From Desulfobulbaceae bacterium UBA2276 (GTDB taxonomy: Bacteria; Desulfobacterota; Desulfobulbia; Desulfobulbales; Desulfocapsaceae), in assembly GCA_002347085.1 (NCBI GenBank), contig DDWW01000019.1, forward strand, positions 1 to 21,899: DNA of 21,899 nt. The letters are read 5' to 3'. Of the stretch, positions 1 to 8,287 are shown piece after piece. The notes beneath the pieces are model-generated. The model did not search any database. It saw nothing but the letters and a program-made list of their open reading frames with translations, and was not told the DNA's origin. The number at the start of each line of letters is the position of its first letter. The first letter of the stretch is position 1. Position numbers and translations under genes: made by a program.

Positions 1-759
1 GACATGATCCTCCAGAAATTAGGCGACCTGGTGGGCAACACCTCAACCCTGCTCATCAATTCACTCTCCTCCATTACCAAGGTGACGTTAAATGCGGCCA
101 TCATGTCCATCATCATGCTCTACACCATGTTTTACTTTCTCGTCGACGGCAAAAAACTTCTAGAGAGGATCCTCTATTATATCCCCCTGGAAAACAAAGA
201 CGAACAGCAACTGCTGCAACGCTTCACCTCCGTGGCCCGGGCCACCATCAAGGGCACCCTCATCATCGGTATTATTCAGGGCACCCTGTGCGGCATAGGA
301 TTCGCCCTGGCCGGCATTCCCAGCCCGGTGTTCTGGGGATGCCTGATGGCGGTTCTCTCCATTGTCCCCAGCGTCGGGACGGCCATTGTCTGGGGCCCAA
401 CCCTCCTTATCCTGATATTGAGCAAGGATATTGCCGGGGCGGTCACCATTGGCATCTCCTGCGGACTTATCGCCGGCAACGCCGACAACCTGATCCGTCC
501 GCGACTCGTTGGCAAAGACACTGAAATGCACGATCTTTTCATCCTCTTCTCCACCTTTGGCGGCATCGCCATGTTTGGCATCATCGGCATTATCGTGGGA
601 CCGATCATCGCCGCCCTCTTTGTCTCCATCTGGGAGATCTATGGTGAATCCTTTCAGGAATTCCTGCCAGCCGTCTCTTTTGGAGTGCCTCAAGATGATC
701 AACCGGCAGTCCATGAGGAAGAATCCAACGATCCCTCAGATGAGCCTTTTGCAAAATGA
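1..759 (+). CDS. AI-2E family transporter (PerM/YdiK-like), 5'-truncated
   Basis: This is the C-terminal part (about 252 residues) of an integral inner-membrane protein of the AI-2E/PerM family. The family exports small molecules or ions; the substrate here cannot be read from sequence. The reading frame is open to the left edge, so the true start lies upstream and the Met at position 4 need not be the start. Hydrophobic helices cover roughly residues 30-47, 82-106, 110-140, 145-160 and 180-212. The family-typical stretch with GNADNLIRPRLVG lies near residues 156-170, and GIIVGPIIAALF follows near 195-206. The tail is acidic (HEEESND). The last residues, EPFAK, and the TGA stop are encoded inside the left arm of the palindromic element at 742-883, so this element may have replaced or trimmed the original C-terminus. 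The gene converges with the DUF255 gene, and a shared terminator lies at 967-1018. Confidence 0.9.
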   Translation, partial: DMILQKLGDLVGNTSTLLINSLSSITKVTLNAAIMSIIMLYTMFYFLVDGKKLLERILYYIPLENKDEQQLLQRFTSVARATIKGTLIIGIIQGTLCGIGFALAGIPSPVFWGCLMAVLSIVPSVGTAIVWGPTLLILILSKDIAGAVTIGISCGLIAGNADNLIRPRLVGKDTEMHDLFILFSTFGGIAMFGIIGIIVGPIIAALFVSIWEIYGESFQEFLPAVSFGVPQDDQPAVHEEESNDPSDEPFAK

Positions 760-883
760 AGATTTTCGTCCCAAAATCGAGGCATGCGAAAAATTTTACC
801 GCAGGCATATATTTGATATTCCGAGGATAAAATTTTGTGCATAACGAAGAGTTTGGGCGAAAAGATCATTTTGCAAGAGGCTC
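742..883. repeat. 142-bp imperfect palindromic (MITE/REP-like) element
   Basis: The left arm 742-772 (begins gagccttttgcaaaatga) is matched by the reverse complement of the right arm 855-883 (gagcctcttgcaaaatga) with one mismatch over the first 18 bases, then tttcg and ccc blocks. Pairing continues inwards: tgcgaaaaattttacc near 784-799 is complementary, with small gaps, to ggataaaattttgtgca near 825-841. The whole segment can therefore fold as one long hairpin. It encodes no convincing protein. Length, terminal inverted repeats and position at a gene end fit a miniature inverted-repeat or REP-type repeat. Only one copy is present here, so mobility is an inference. Confidence 0.6.
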
Positions 884-966
884 AGATAACACCCCTGCCC
901 CACATGAATAGTTCGGTTCACCCTCCCTGCAAGATCAACAAGGCCTCTTGTTCACCCTAAAATACA

Positions 967-1018
967 TAAAAGCCCTTACGAAATAACTTTTTTCAAAGTT
1001 ATTTCGTAAGGGCTTTTA
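967..1018. terminator. Bidirectional intrinsic terminator
   Basis: A 24-bp uninterrupted stem (967-990 pairs with 995-1018) closes a 4-base loop, TTTC. The core arm reads agcccttacgaaataac. Each strand ends in TTTTA after a G/C-rich stem base, so it can terminate transcription from both sides. It sits between the convergent AI-2E gene (+) and DUF255 gene (-). Confidence 0.9.
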
Positions 1019-1049
1019 GTGACCTGGACCAGATACAAAAGGGAGGGGT

Positions 1050-3230
<2,181 letters not shown>

Positions 3231-3287
3231 AAGGATACCAAGGTGAAAGATGCTGAGGATGAACGCGCCGGAAGAAGACAGGCCAGG

Positions 3288-3318
3288 CTGTTTCAGGACC
3301 CGTTATCGGTTGAAACAG
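3288..3318. promoter_or_regulatory. 31-bp dyad upstream of the DUF255 gene
   Basis: Perfect 8-bp arms, ctgtttca (3288-3295) and tgaaacag (3311-3318), flank a 15-base centre. The site lies 58-88 bp upstream of the DUF255 start in the 240-bp spacer (3231-3470). It could be an operator or an RNA hairpin in the leader. The same spacer holds a 14-bp perfect palindrome, cctggccggccagg, at 3371-3384. I found no convincing promoter hexamers in this spacer. Confidence 0.3.
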
Positions 3319-3470
3319 TGGCAATGCTCCCTTTGTTGTCTCTGTTGAAGAGAGAGACGGACTTGGCTGGCCTGGCCGGCCAGGAAGCTCCTCAATGATA
3401 ATGGGCCCCAGCTTAAGAGATGAGCGAGATAGATGGAAAACTCCCCCCCCTCTGCTCCATAAGTCCCTGA

Positions 3471-4877
3471 TTAGCCCCGGTGTTTTCCGAGCCCTGTAGA
3501 AATTTCCCGAAACTCTTCCTTATTACGGAGAAAGACCTCGACGATTACCGGATCAAAGTGTTTCCCTGATTCACTGCGGATGAGTTCAACGGTTTCCTCA
3601 TGCGACCAGGGATCTTTGTAGGGCCGTTTGCTTCGCAGGGCATCATAGACATCAGCCAGGGCAACAATGCGGGCCGAGAGGGGGATCGTTTCTCCTTGAA
3701 TCCTGCTGGGATAGCCGGAACCGTCCCACTTCTCATGATGGTAGAGGGCGATATTGCCGGCCAGGGCCAGGTAGGAGTCTTTGCCAAATCGCTCGACAAA
3801 AATCTCGTTTCCCCGGTTCAGGGCATCCCAGGCAATAATGGTGTGATTCTTGACCTCGTCAAACTCTTTGCTGGTAAGCTTGGCCGGTTTGCACAGGATT
3901 TCCTTGGCAATAGCTGTTTTTCCGATGTCGTGCAGGGTTGAGGCTAAGACCAGTTCCTGCACATAGGTCTCTTTTCCCTGGCCGTGGAGGTAGCTGGAGT
4001 AAGGGGAATCCTCCAGGAGGGTGGTGGCGAGCAGCTCGGTATAACAGCGGATCCTGTTCAGGTGCTCGCCAGTATCGATATCGTGATATTCGGCAAGAAT
4101 GGCCAGAGACTCAATGGAGGTCTCCTGGGTGGCCTGCAACTCGCGAGTCTTTTCAGCCACAATCTCTTCCAGGTTAGCATTGATGGCCTTGAGCTGGTCC
4201 TCTGCCTCCTTCTCTTCAAGCATCGCTCGACTGGTCTGAAAGACCATGATCGAAACAATGCCGATCATAACCAAGGAAATAGCGACGCCGACCAGGGCCT
4301 CCCTTCTGAACAAGGCATCCAGTTCCCCCTTACGTTTGCTAAGATCATAATAGAGTTCGAAGGCTCCGATAAAGCGGTTTTCGCGCATAATCGGAATGTA
4401 AATTTCCGCCACGTCCCTGTTGGACACTTTTCCCTCCAGGGTCTTGCTATCCTTCGTTACGATCTTGGAAAAGTTTTGTCCTTTGGCCACCACCTGATGG
4501 AAATAGTCATGTTCGTTGATCTTGCCGATTTCCTGTTCCTCGGTGGAAAAGAGGATCCGGCCATTATCTGCAAAGAGCTTAATTTTCTCCAAGCCAAATT
4601 GAGCGGTTAATTTATGAATATCATTTTTGAGGGTATCGTTGACCACGATCTGATCCTGATCAAGGGTTATAAAATTGATACTGATATGTCCAGCCGTTTT
4701 CTCGGCCTCTTCTTCACTGTAGGCCAGGAGTTTATCGCTGAATTGGGGTAAAACAAGGAGGTAGCTGCGCAGGAGGATGAAGATCGGGATGACAAGACCG
4801 ATCAGGAGGAGCGAGCGCAACAATCGCTGTCTGAAAATATGGCTGACGATAAAACGGATGGTACCAATATGGGGCAT
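3471..4877 (-). CDS. Membrane-bound HD-GYP phosphodiesterase with periplasmic Cache-like sensor
   Basis: This 468-residue protein probably hydrolyses cyclic di-GMP in the cytoplasm in response to an extracellular signal. A first transmembrane helix (about residues 20-43) and a second (about 196-214) enclose a periplasmic region of some 150 residues. That region resembles a single Cache sensor, with LFADNGRILFST and the IYIPIMRENRFIGAFELYYD strand pair. A coiled-coil linker (220-255, rich in Glu) leads to the HD-GYP domain (about 256-455). Metal and substrate motifs are intact: H272 in GEHLNR, HDIGK at 316-320, HHEKWDGSGYP at 380-390 and ALADVYDAL at 407-414. The ATG at 4877 is preceded by a weak purine stretch (agaagag). 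It is probably transcribed alone from the candidate promoter at 4977-5005. A second HD-GYP gene in the window (9996-10844) has the same active-site motifs but a different membrane module. Confidence 0.93.
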   Translation of the reverse strand: MPHIGTIRFIVSHIFRQRLLRSLLLIGLVIPIFILLRSYLLVLPQFSDKLLAYSEEEAEKTAGHISINFITLDQDQIVVNDTLKNDIHKLTAQFGLEKIKLFADNGRILFSTEEQEIGKINEHDYFHQVVAKGQNFSKIVTKDSKTLEGKVSNRDVAEIYIPIMRENRFIGAFELYYDLSKRKGELDALFRREALVGVAISLVMIGIVSIMVFQTSRAMLEEKEAEDQLKAINANLEEIVAEKTRELQATQETSIESLAILAEYHDIDTGEHLNRIRCYTELLATTLLEDSPYSSYLHGQGKETYVQELVLASTLHDIGKTAIAKEILCKPAKLTSKEFDEVKNHTIIAWDALNRGNEIFVERFGKDSYLALAGNIALYHHEKWDGSGYPSRIQGETIPLSARIVALADVYDALRSKRPYKDPWSHEETVELIRSESGKHFDPVIVEVFLRNKEEFREISTGLGKHRG

Positions 4878-4976
4878 AAACTCTTCTCTGTCATTGGGTC
4901 AGGGGTGGCATTACCAGAAAAAGATAGCAGGGATTTGCACGCTCAAGGGGCAGTGCTCATCTTTCTTTACAGAATA

Positions 4977-5005
4977 TAGTTACCTGTTAGTCAGACTGAA
5001 GTCAA
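4977..5005 (-). promoter_or_regulatory. Candidate sigma70 promoter for the HD-GYP gene
   Basis: On the minus strand TTGACT (5000-5005) is followed after 17 bases by TAACTA (4977-4982). The -35 is good; the -10 is weak. The flanking DNA (4985-5080) is strongly AT-rich with A-tracts, which would suit an UP-like element. The start codon is about 100 bases downstream. Apart from this site and the terminator at 5125-5151, I see nothing in 4878-5176. Confidence 0.4.
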
Positions 5006-5124
5006 TTTTTTTGAAAAAAATAAAATCATTGAGTTCTCTGGACGTTAAACAAGATTTATTCTTGCGTTAGCTTGAAAAAAATACCCGGAACCTTTCAGAT
5101 CTGGAAGTCGGTCAGGAGAGAAAG

Positions 5125-5151
5125 AGGCCTGTTCTCGTAAAGAGCAGGCCT
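5125..5151 (-). terminator. Intrinsic terminator after the 65-residue gene
   Basis: The arms aggcctgttct and agagcaggcct form an 11-bp stem (5125-5135 with 5141-5151, one G-T pair) around the loop CGTAA. On the minus strand the hairpin is followed by the pyrimidine-rich ctttctctcctg rather than a pure T run. It lies 25 bases past the stop codon of the small gene. Confidence 0.65.
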
Positions 5152-5176
5152 TAGCAAATGCCTCGTCGGTTGCCGG

Positions 5177-5374
5177 TCAGACTCGTATATCGATACGAGA
5201 ACTTGTTTGCGCAGTAACTGGGGAGGCTGCCTGAGATGAGGCTTGGCTAGACTGAAGAGTACTCCCCTCAAGGGATTTCTGCAGGAGCTGCAGGGCCAAT
5301 TCAGGTTGTTGATTGGCCAACTTGAGGATTGATTGGTTCATGGTCGAGGGACTGTTGCTGCCTGTAATATTCAT
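5177..5374 (-). CDS. Small hypothetical protein, 65 residues
   Basis: I do not recognise this protein. It begins MNITGSNSPSTMNQSILKLA and is rich in Gln, Ser and Leu. An amphipathic helix is likely over residues 12-36 (NQSILKLANQQPELALQLLQKS), followed by a Ser/Gln/Ala-rich, probably disordered tail that ends SSRIDIRV. There is no signal peptide or cysteine. The start at 5374 is chosen because a full AGGAGG (5382-5387) lies 7 bases upstream; an in-frame TTG at 5419 would sit at the promoter -10 and is excluded. With promoter, ribosome binding site and terminator all present it looks like a real monocistronic gene. The helix-plus-polar-tail style recalls small motility-associated proteins such as the YjfB type, but that likeness is loose and I would not transfer the function. 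Confidence 0.75.
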   Translation of the reverse strand: MNITGSNSPSTMNQSILKLANQQPELALQLLQKSLEGSTLQSSQASSQAASPVTAQTSSRIDIRV

Positions 5375-5415
5375 CGGAGGACCTCCTGGTTTGGTTTCAT
5401 CGGAGAATAAATCAG

Positions 5416-5444
5416 ACAATAATACAGGAGCAGAAATCCGTCAA
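5416..5444 (-). promoter_or_regulatory. sigma70 promoter for the 65-residue gene
   Basis: On the minus strand TTGACG (5439-5444) and TATTGT (5416-5421) are separated by 17 bases. The expected transcript start, near 5409, gives a leader of about 35 bases containing the AGGAGG. The position fits the ATG at 5374 and argues against the upstream in-frame TTG. Confidence 0.6.
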
Positions 5445-5635
5445 ACAGGAAGCCTTGTATCCGGCAGCGACCACCTCCCTCCCCACGACAGAGGTCACTC
5501 AATAAGTTTCCACATGCAGGGAAAAATCGTTGACTGCCAAGCTGTTGTTATGTAGTTCTTATATGATGCTGATTTGGATGTGGGCATCTCCCGGCACCTT
5601 TATTCTGAGCCTACCTATAAATTTATATAAATCCT

Positions 5636-6541
5636 ATGAACTTGCGTCCGCTCTCCCTTGATGACCGGCTGTGTGTCACCGAATATCTCCGGCGGTTCCC
5701 CCCTGAGATCTCGGAGCTGACCTTCACCAATCTCTATGCCTGGCGGCGAACGCGGCCGATCTGGACAGACACCTTCAAAGAGTCACTCATCTTTTTTGCC
5801 GAGACCAAAACAGGGCTGGTGGTCCTGGGAAACCCCGTCGGTCCGGTATCCCTGGCCGAGGTCTTTCGTGAGTATGGCGGCCGGATAAGGGGAGCGGATC
5901 GTTTCCCCAAGGCCATGCTCGCGGATCTCCCCCTGCCGCCCGGCGCCACGGTGGTCGAGGACCGGGACAATGGTGACTATGCCTACCGCCGGGAAGAGCT
6001 TGCCACCCTGGCCGGCAGGAATTTCACGAAAAAAAGAAATCACATCAATCAGTGTCTGGCCGCGTACCCTTGCCGGTATGAAATCATCACCCCGGAAACA
6101 GTTCCCGAATGTCTGGAGATGCAGGATCGATGGTGTGCAGCCCGGGATTGCAGGGCCGAACCAGGGCTGTGCGGGGAATATCAGGCCATAGAAGAAACCC
6201 TGCGCCGCTACCACGAATTTGGTCTGACCGGCGGCGCCATCCGTATTGGGGGAGTCATCGAGGCCTTTACCGTGGGAGAACCGCTCAATCCCTCAACCGC
6301 GGTCTGCCATTTCGAGAAGGCCATGCCCCGGTTTCAAGGCTTGGGCCAGCTGATCAACCAGTGGTTTGCCAGAAACAACCTCGCCGGTTTTACCTATGTC
6401 AACCGGGAGCAGGATCTCGGGATTCCCGGCCTGCGCCGGGCAAAAGAGAGTTACTACCCCGACCATCTGGTCGAGAAGGTACGGATCATCCTACCTGGTT
6501 CAGACATGGAGAAGCCGGATAAACAGCAGCGATGCGATTGA
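5636..6541 (+). CDS. DUF2156 (LPG synthase C-terminal-like) GNAT-fold protein
   Basis: This 301-residue soluble protein has the DUF2156 domain found as the catalytic part of phosphatidylglycerol lysyltransferase MprF, which uses aminoacyl-tRNA. Stand-alone versions such as this one lack the membrane flippase part and have no settled substrate. Family signatures are visible: the opening RPLSLDDR, FTNLYAWR at 30-37, DYAYRREELATLAGRNFTKK at 114-133, KRNHIN at 133-138, GGAIRIGGVIEAFTVGE at 199-215, and YVNREQDLGIPGLRRAKESY at 254-273. The ATG at 5636 gives the expected N-terminus, but no Shine-Dalgarno is visible: the preceding bases are tataaatcc-like and AT-rich, including a 12-bp palindrome tataaatttata at 5616-5627. 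It may use a short leader or inefficient initiation. It stands alone and converges with the gene at 6713. Confidence 0.88.
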   Translation: MNLRPLSLDDRLCVTEYLRRFPPEISELTFTNLYAWRRTRPIWTDTFKESLIFFAETKTGLVVLGNPVGPVSLAEVFREYGGRIRGADRFPKAMLADLPLPPGATVVEDRDNGDYAYRREELATLAGRNFTKKRNHINQCLAAYPCRYEIITPETVPECLEMQDRWCAARDCRAEPGLCGEYQAIEETLRRYHEFGLTGGAIRIGGVIEAFTVGEPLNPSTAVCHFEKAMPRFQGLGQLINQWFARNNLAGFTYVNREQDLGIPGLRRAKESYYPDHLVEKVRIILPGSDMEKPDKQQRCD

Positions 6542-6682
6542 CAAATTATTTATCCACAGGCCTTTTTCGAACAGATTGGTGTAGATGATGAGCGCATATG
6601 GTTTTTTATCCGGTTGAAATCAAGCAAGTGCTTAGCCTCGCAACAGGCCACATCCCTTGATGTCCGAAATAACCATAGCCCC

Positions 6683-6719
6683 GGAGAGGGTATGACTAAA
6701 AATATCCGTACCCTACTCC
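6683..6719. terminator. Possible hairpin between convergent gene ends
   Basis: ggagagggta (6683-6692) can pair with taccctactcc (6709-6719) with one bulged base. The right arm overlaps the stop codon of the minus-strand gene ending at 6713. There is no T tract on either side, so a role as an intrinsic terminator is doubtful. Confidence 0.25.
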
Positions 6720-7210
6720 ACCAAGGCCTCCGGTAGAGTGACCTTATGGAATAACCAGTTCTTATCACCCTTGACCAGGGCAAGCGTGACCGGGTGTTTT
6801 TCCTCAAAAGGCCCTGTCTGGCCCGTATACTGACGCCGGAGGCGAACCGTGCTCTGCACTGTGGCCTGCCCCTTGACCGGCAGGTCAACAATCACATCTT
6901 CAAAGGCAACAGTGAGCAGGGCGAAGCGATTGCGGTGATAGATGAGGTACTGGACAATCAAATCCTGCTCCAGTACTTCATTATAGCCCCTTTCAGGAAT
7001 GGTCACCAGGCAGCCCTTTGCCAGCATGTTCTTGACCTTGCCCATTTTCAGTGCCATCTGTATCGGTGGTTCCTGTCCCTCCTTGCCAAGCTCCACCGCA
7101 AGACCGGCAAGCTGACGTTTAATCACCTCTTTATCGGAAAAATAGTGGGCAAGCCAACTACCCAGGGCAATGACCAGCACCAGGCCAACGATCAGGATCT
7201 TTTTTGCCAT
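6713..7210 (-). CDS. Hypothetical membrane-anchored protein, 165 residues
   Basis: I do not recognise a named family. One N-terminal hydrophobic helix (about residues 4-23, KILIVGLVLVIALGSWLAHY) is a signal anchor or an uncleaved signal peptide, so the remainder is probably periplasmic. The body alternates helix and strand: a helical part around 27-62 (KEVIKRQLAGLAVELGK), then beta-rich stretches VQYLIYHRNRFALLTVAFED (87-106), QATVQSTVRLRRQY (115-128) and HPVTLALVKGDKNWLFHKV (139-157). That order, a helix then a curved sheet ending in a Gly-Asp-Lys-Asn-Trp turn, suggests an NTF2-like fold, as inference only. The ATG at 7210 has GGAGAG 3-8 bases upstream. Overlapping micro-ORFs precede it (7192-7342) and could couple its translation. 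It converges with the DUF2156 gene. Confidence 0.75.
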   Translation of the reverse strand: MAKKILIVGLVLVIALGSWLAHYFSDKEVIKRQLAGLAVELGKEGQEPPIQMALKMGKVKNMLAKGCLVTIPERGYNEVLEQDLIVQYLIYHRNRFALLTVAFEDVIVDLPVKGQATVQSTVRLRRQYTGQTGPFEEKHPVTLALVKGDKNWLFHKVTLPEALVE

Positions 7211-7308
7211 AGTCTCTCCATTACAAAATCCACTTTTTTCATAACAGCGCCGCTGATGACCATCTTATCCTCCGCATCAAAGAACACCACACTCCTCAAT
7301 CTTATCAT
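7192..7308 (-). CDS. Possible 38-residue upstream ORF
   Basis: A minus-strand ATG at 7308, with TGGAG 7 bases upstream, opens a 38-residue frame. It reads MIRLRSVVFFDAEDKMVISG and ends FVMERLWQKRS, stopping 19 bases inside the 165-residue gene. Such an overlap is typical of translational coupling. The residue pattern is protein-like, with alternating charged and hydrophobic positions. It may instead be the 3' part of a frameshifted small gene that starts at 7342 (see findings). Nothing is known of a function. Confidence 0.3.
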   Translation of the reverse strand: MIRLRSVVFFDAEDKMVISGAVMKKVDFVMERLWQKRS

Positions 7309-7629
7309 ACAACAACTCCAACACGACTGTTTTAATCGTCATTTTTTTATTCTTCACTCAATTTGACTTTTTGAACTTTTTTCTCGTACCCTACTTTTAC
7401 AAACATTTTATTACTTCAACGTGGTTCTCCAGATAACTCAGCCAATGCATGAGATCCTTCCGGAAGCCTTGGAGGCCGGTTGAATGGGTCAAATCTTGAG
7501 ATCAAACCTTCATCGGAGCGGCAGAAGAAAAAAATGACCCAATCCCAAAATATTGCAATACCCCAGCGACAGATTGCCAACCTGTCGCTGTATTTTCTTG
7601 AAAGGCATTCTTTAACCAAGGAGGAAAAG
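7211..7629. other. Divergent intergenic region, 419 bp
   Basis: This spacer separates the minus-strand 165-residue gene from the plus-strand secreted protein. It holds micro-ORFs on the minus strand (7192-7342), a very AT-rich tract (7330-7425), a weak plus-strand promoter candidate (TTGACT at 7363-7368, TACCCT at 7387-7392, spacer 18), a spaced inverted repeat tgggtca/tgaccca (near 7486-7492 and 7538-7545), and the hairpin at 7564-7590. Plus-strand frame remains open from 7480 but has no ribosome binding site before 7630. Confidence 0.5.
7564..7590 (+). terminator. Hairpin with U-rich tail in leader of secreted protein gene
   Basis: The perfect 9-bp arms cagcgacag (7564-7572) and ctgtcgctg (7582-7590) close a 9-base loop, attgccaac, and are followed by tattttcttg. 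This has the form of a Rho-independent terminator. It lies 28 bases before the ribosome binding site of the downstream gene and not after any gene, so an attenuator or a small-RNA end is possible. Confidence 0.5.
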
Positions 7630-8172
7630 GTGAAGAGCATTGTATCCGTTATCTGCTTGGCCACAATTTGTATTTTTGTTTGCCCTGCTTTTGCTGCCGA
7701 CCAAGGCACGTTTATGATTGTGCCTATAAGTTGCAACAAGACCACTGGTAATGCGGTGGCAAGTGACGTCCTTGCGGGCAAGACTTTTTCCAACCAGTAT
7801 GCTGTGGGTGTCACCGGCACCCTGCCCAATGTCGGCAAACAGGTTATAACACCGACGATTTTCAATCAAACAATAACCCGGGGTTACCATGACGGATCAG
7901 GCCTGGTTGCCGGCGATAGCGACTTGAGAAATATCTATATAGTAAAGAATAGAGACATTTATGGTGTGAAGGGGAGTCTTGGCGTATTTTGGGGTTGTCG
8001 AACGGGTACTGACAGTTGGAACTCCACCGCCTGCGGTATCGACTGTATTCAATTTTCAGGCCTCGGGGCAGTCGGATGCGCAAATCTTTGCAACGGTATT
8101 TATAACCTCATCGCTGCATATCTCCCCTATAATATCGGTGGTTTCATTTGTGGGGGAAATGGGGGGCTTTAA
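7630..8172 (+). CDS. Secreted Cys-rich protein with phage-tail/DUF1566-associated module
   Basis: This 180-residue precursor starts at GTG 7630, five bases after AAGGAGG (7618-7624). Residues 1-22 form a classical signal peptide (hydrophobic CLATICIFVCPAFA) with likely cleavage between A22 and A23. Residues 40-118 hold SDVLAGKTFSNQYAVGVTGT, then ITPTIFNQTI, GYHDGSGLVAGDSDL and NRDIYGVKGSLG. From memory this resembles the repeated module that precedes Lcl/DUF1566 domains and occurs in tail-fibre-like proteins. The usual C-terminal Lcl domain is absent. Instead residues 119-180 carry six cysteines (123, 135, 139, 150, 154, 174) in a Gly-rich, hydrophobic tail that ends CGGNGGL. C35 makes seven in the mature protein. 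It may be an exported surface or appendage protein. The tail could also be a relic of a truncated longer protein. It converges with the adenine deaminase gene. Confidence 0.7.
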   Translation: MKSIVSVICLATICIFVCPAFAADQGTFMIVPISCNKTTGNAVASDVLAGKTFSNQYAVGVTGTLPNVGKQVITPTIFNQTITRGYHDGSGLVAGDSDLRNIYIVKNRDIYGVKGSLGVFWGCRTGTDSWNSTACGIDCIQFSGLGAVGCANLCNGIYNLIAAYLPYNIGGFICGGNGGL

Positions 8173-8287
8173 CTCTCACCGAGTACCATCTGTCATGCCG
8201 CCCATGTCCATCACCTTGGACCTGCCTCTCTCAACCACCTGAGGACATAGTTCTCGATACCGATTCGACCGGCACCCTGCTCGGCCA

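Noticed and set aside
916..958. Direct repeat gttcaccct at 916-924 and 950-958
   Set aside because: Nine bases with only two copies is compatible with chance; no link to the palindromic element's ends.
4878..5176. Possible c-di-GMP (GEMM) riboswitch near the HD-GYP gene
   Set aside because: I looked for the conserved CACGCACAGGGCAAACC-like and CGCAAAGCC-like blocks and found neither.
5588..5604. sigma54-like GGCAC before the DUF2156 gene
   Set aside because: The second half reads TTCTG and not TTGCA, so the -12 element is missing.
6550..6558. Perfect DnaA box TTATCCACA
   Set aside because: It is a single site without a cluster, AT-rich unwinding element or dnaA/dnaN neighbour, so there is no support for an origin.
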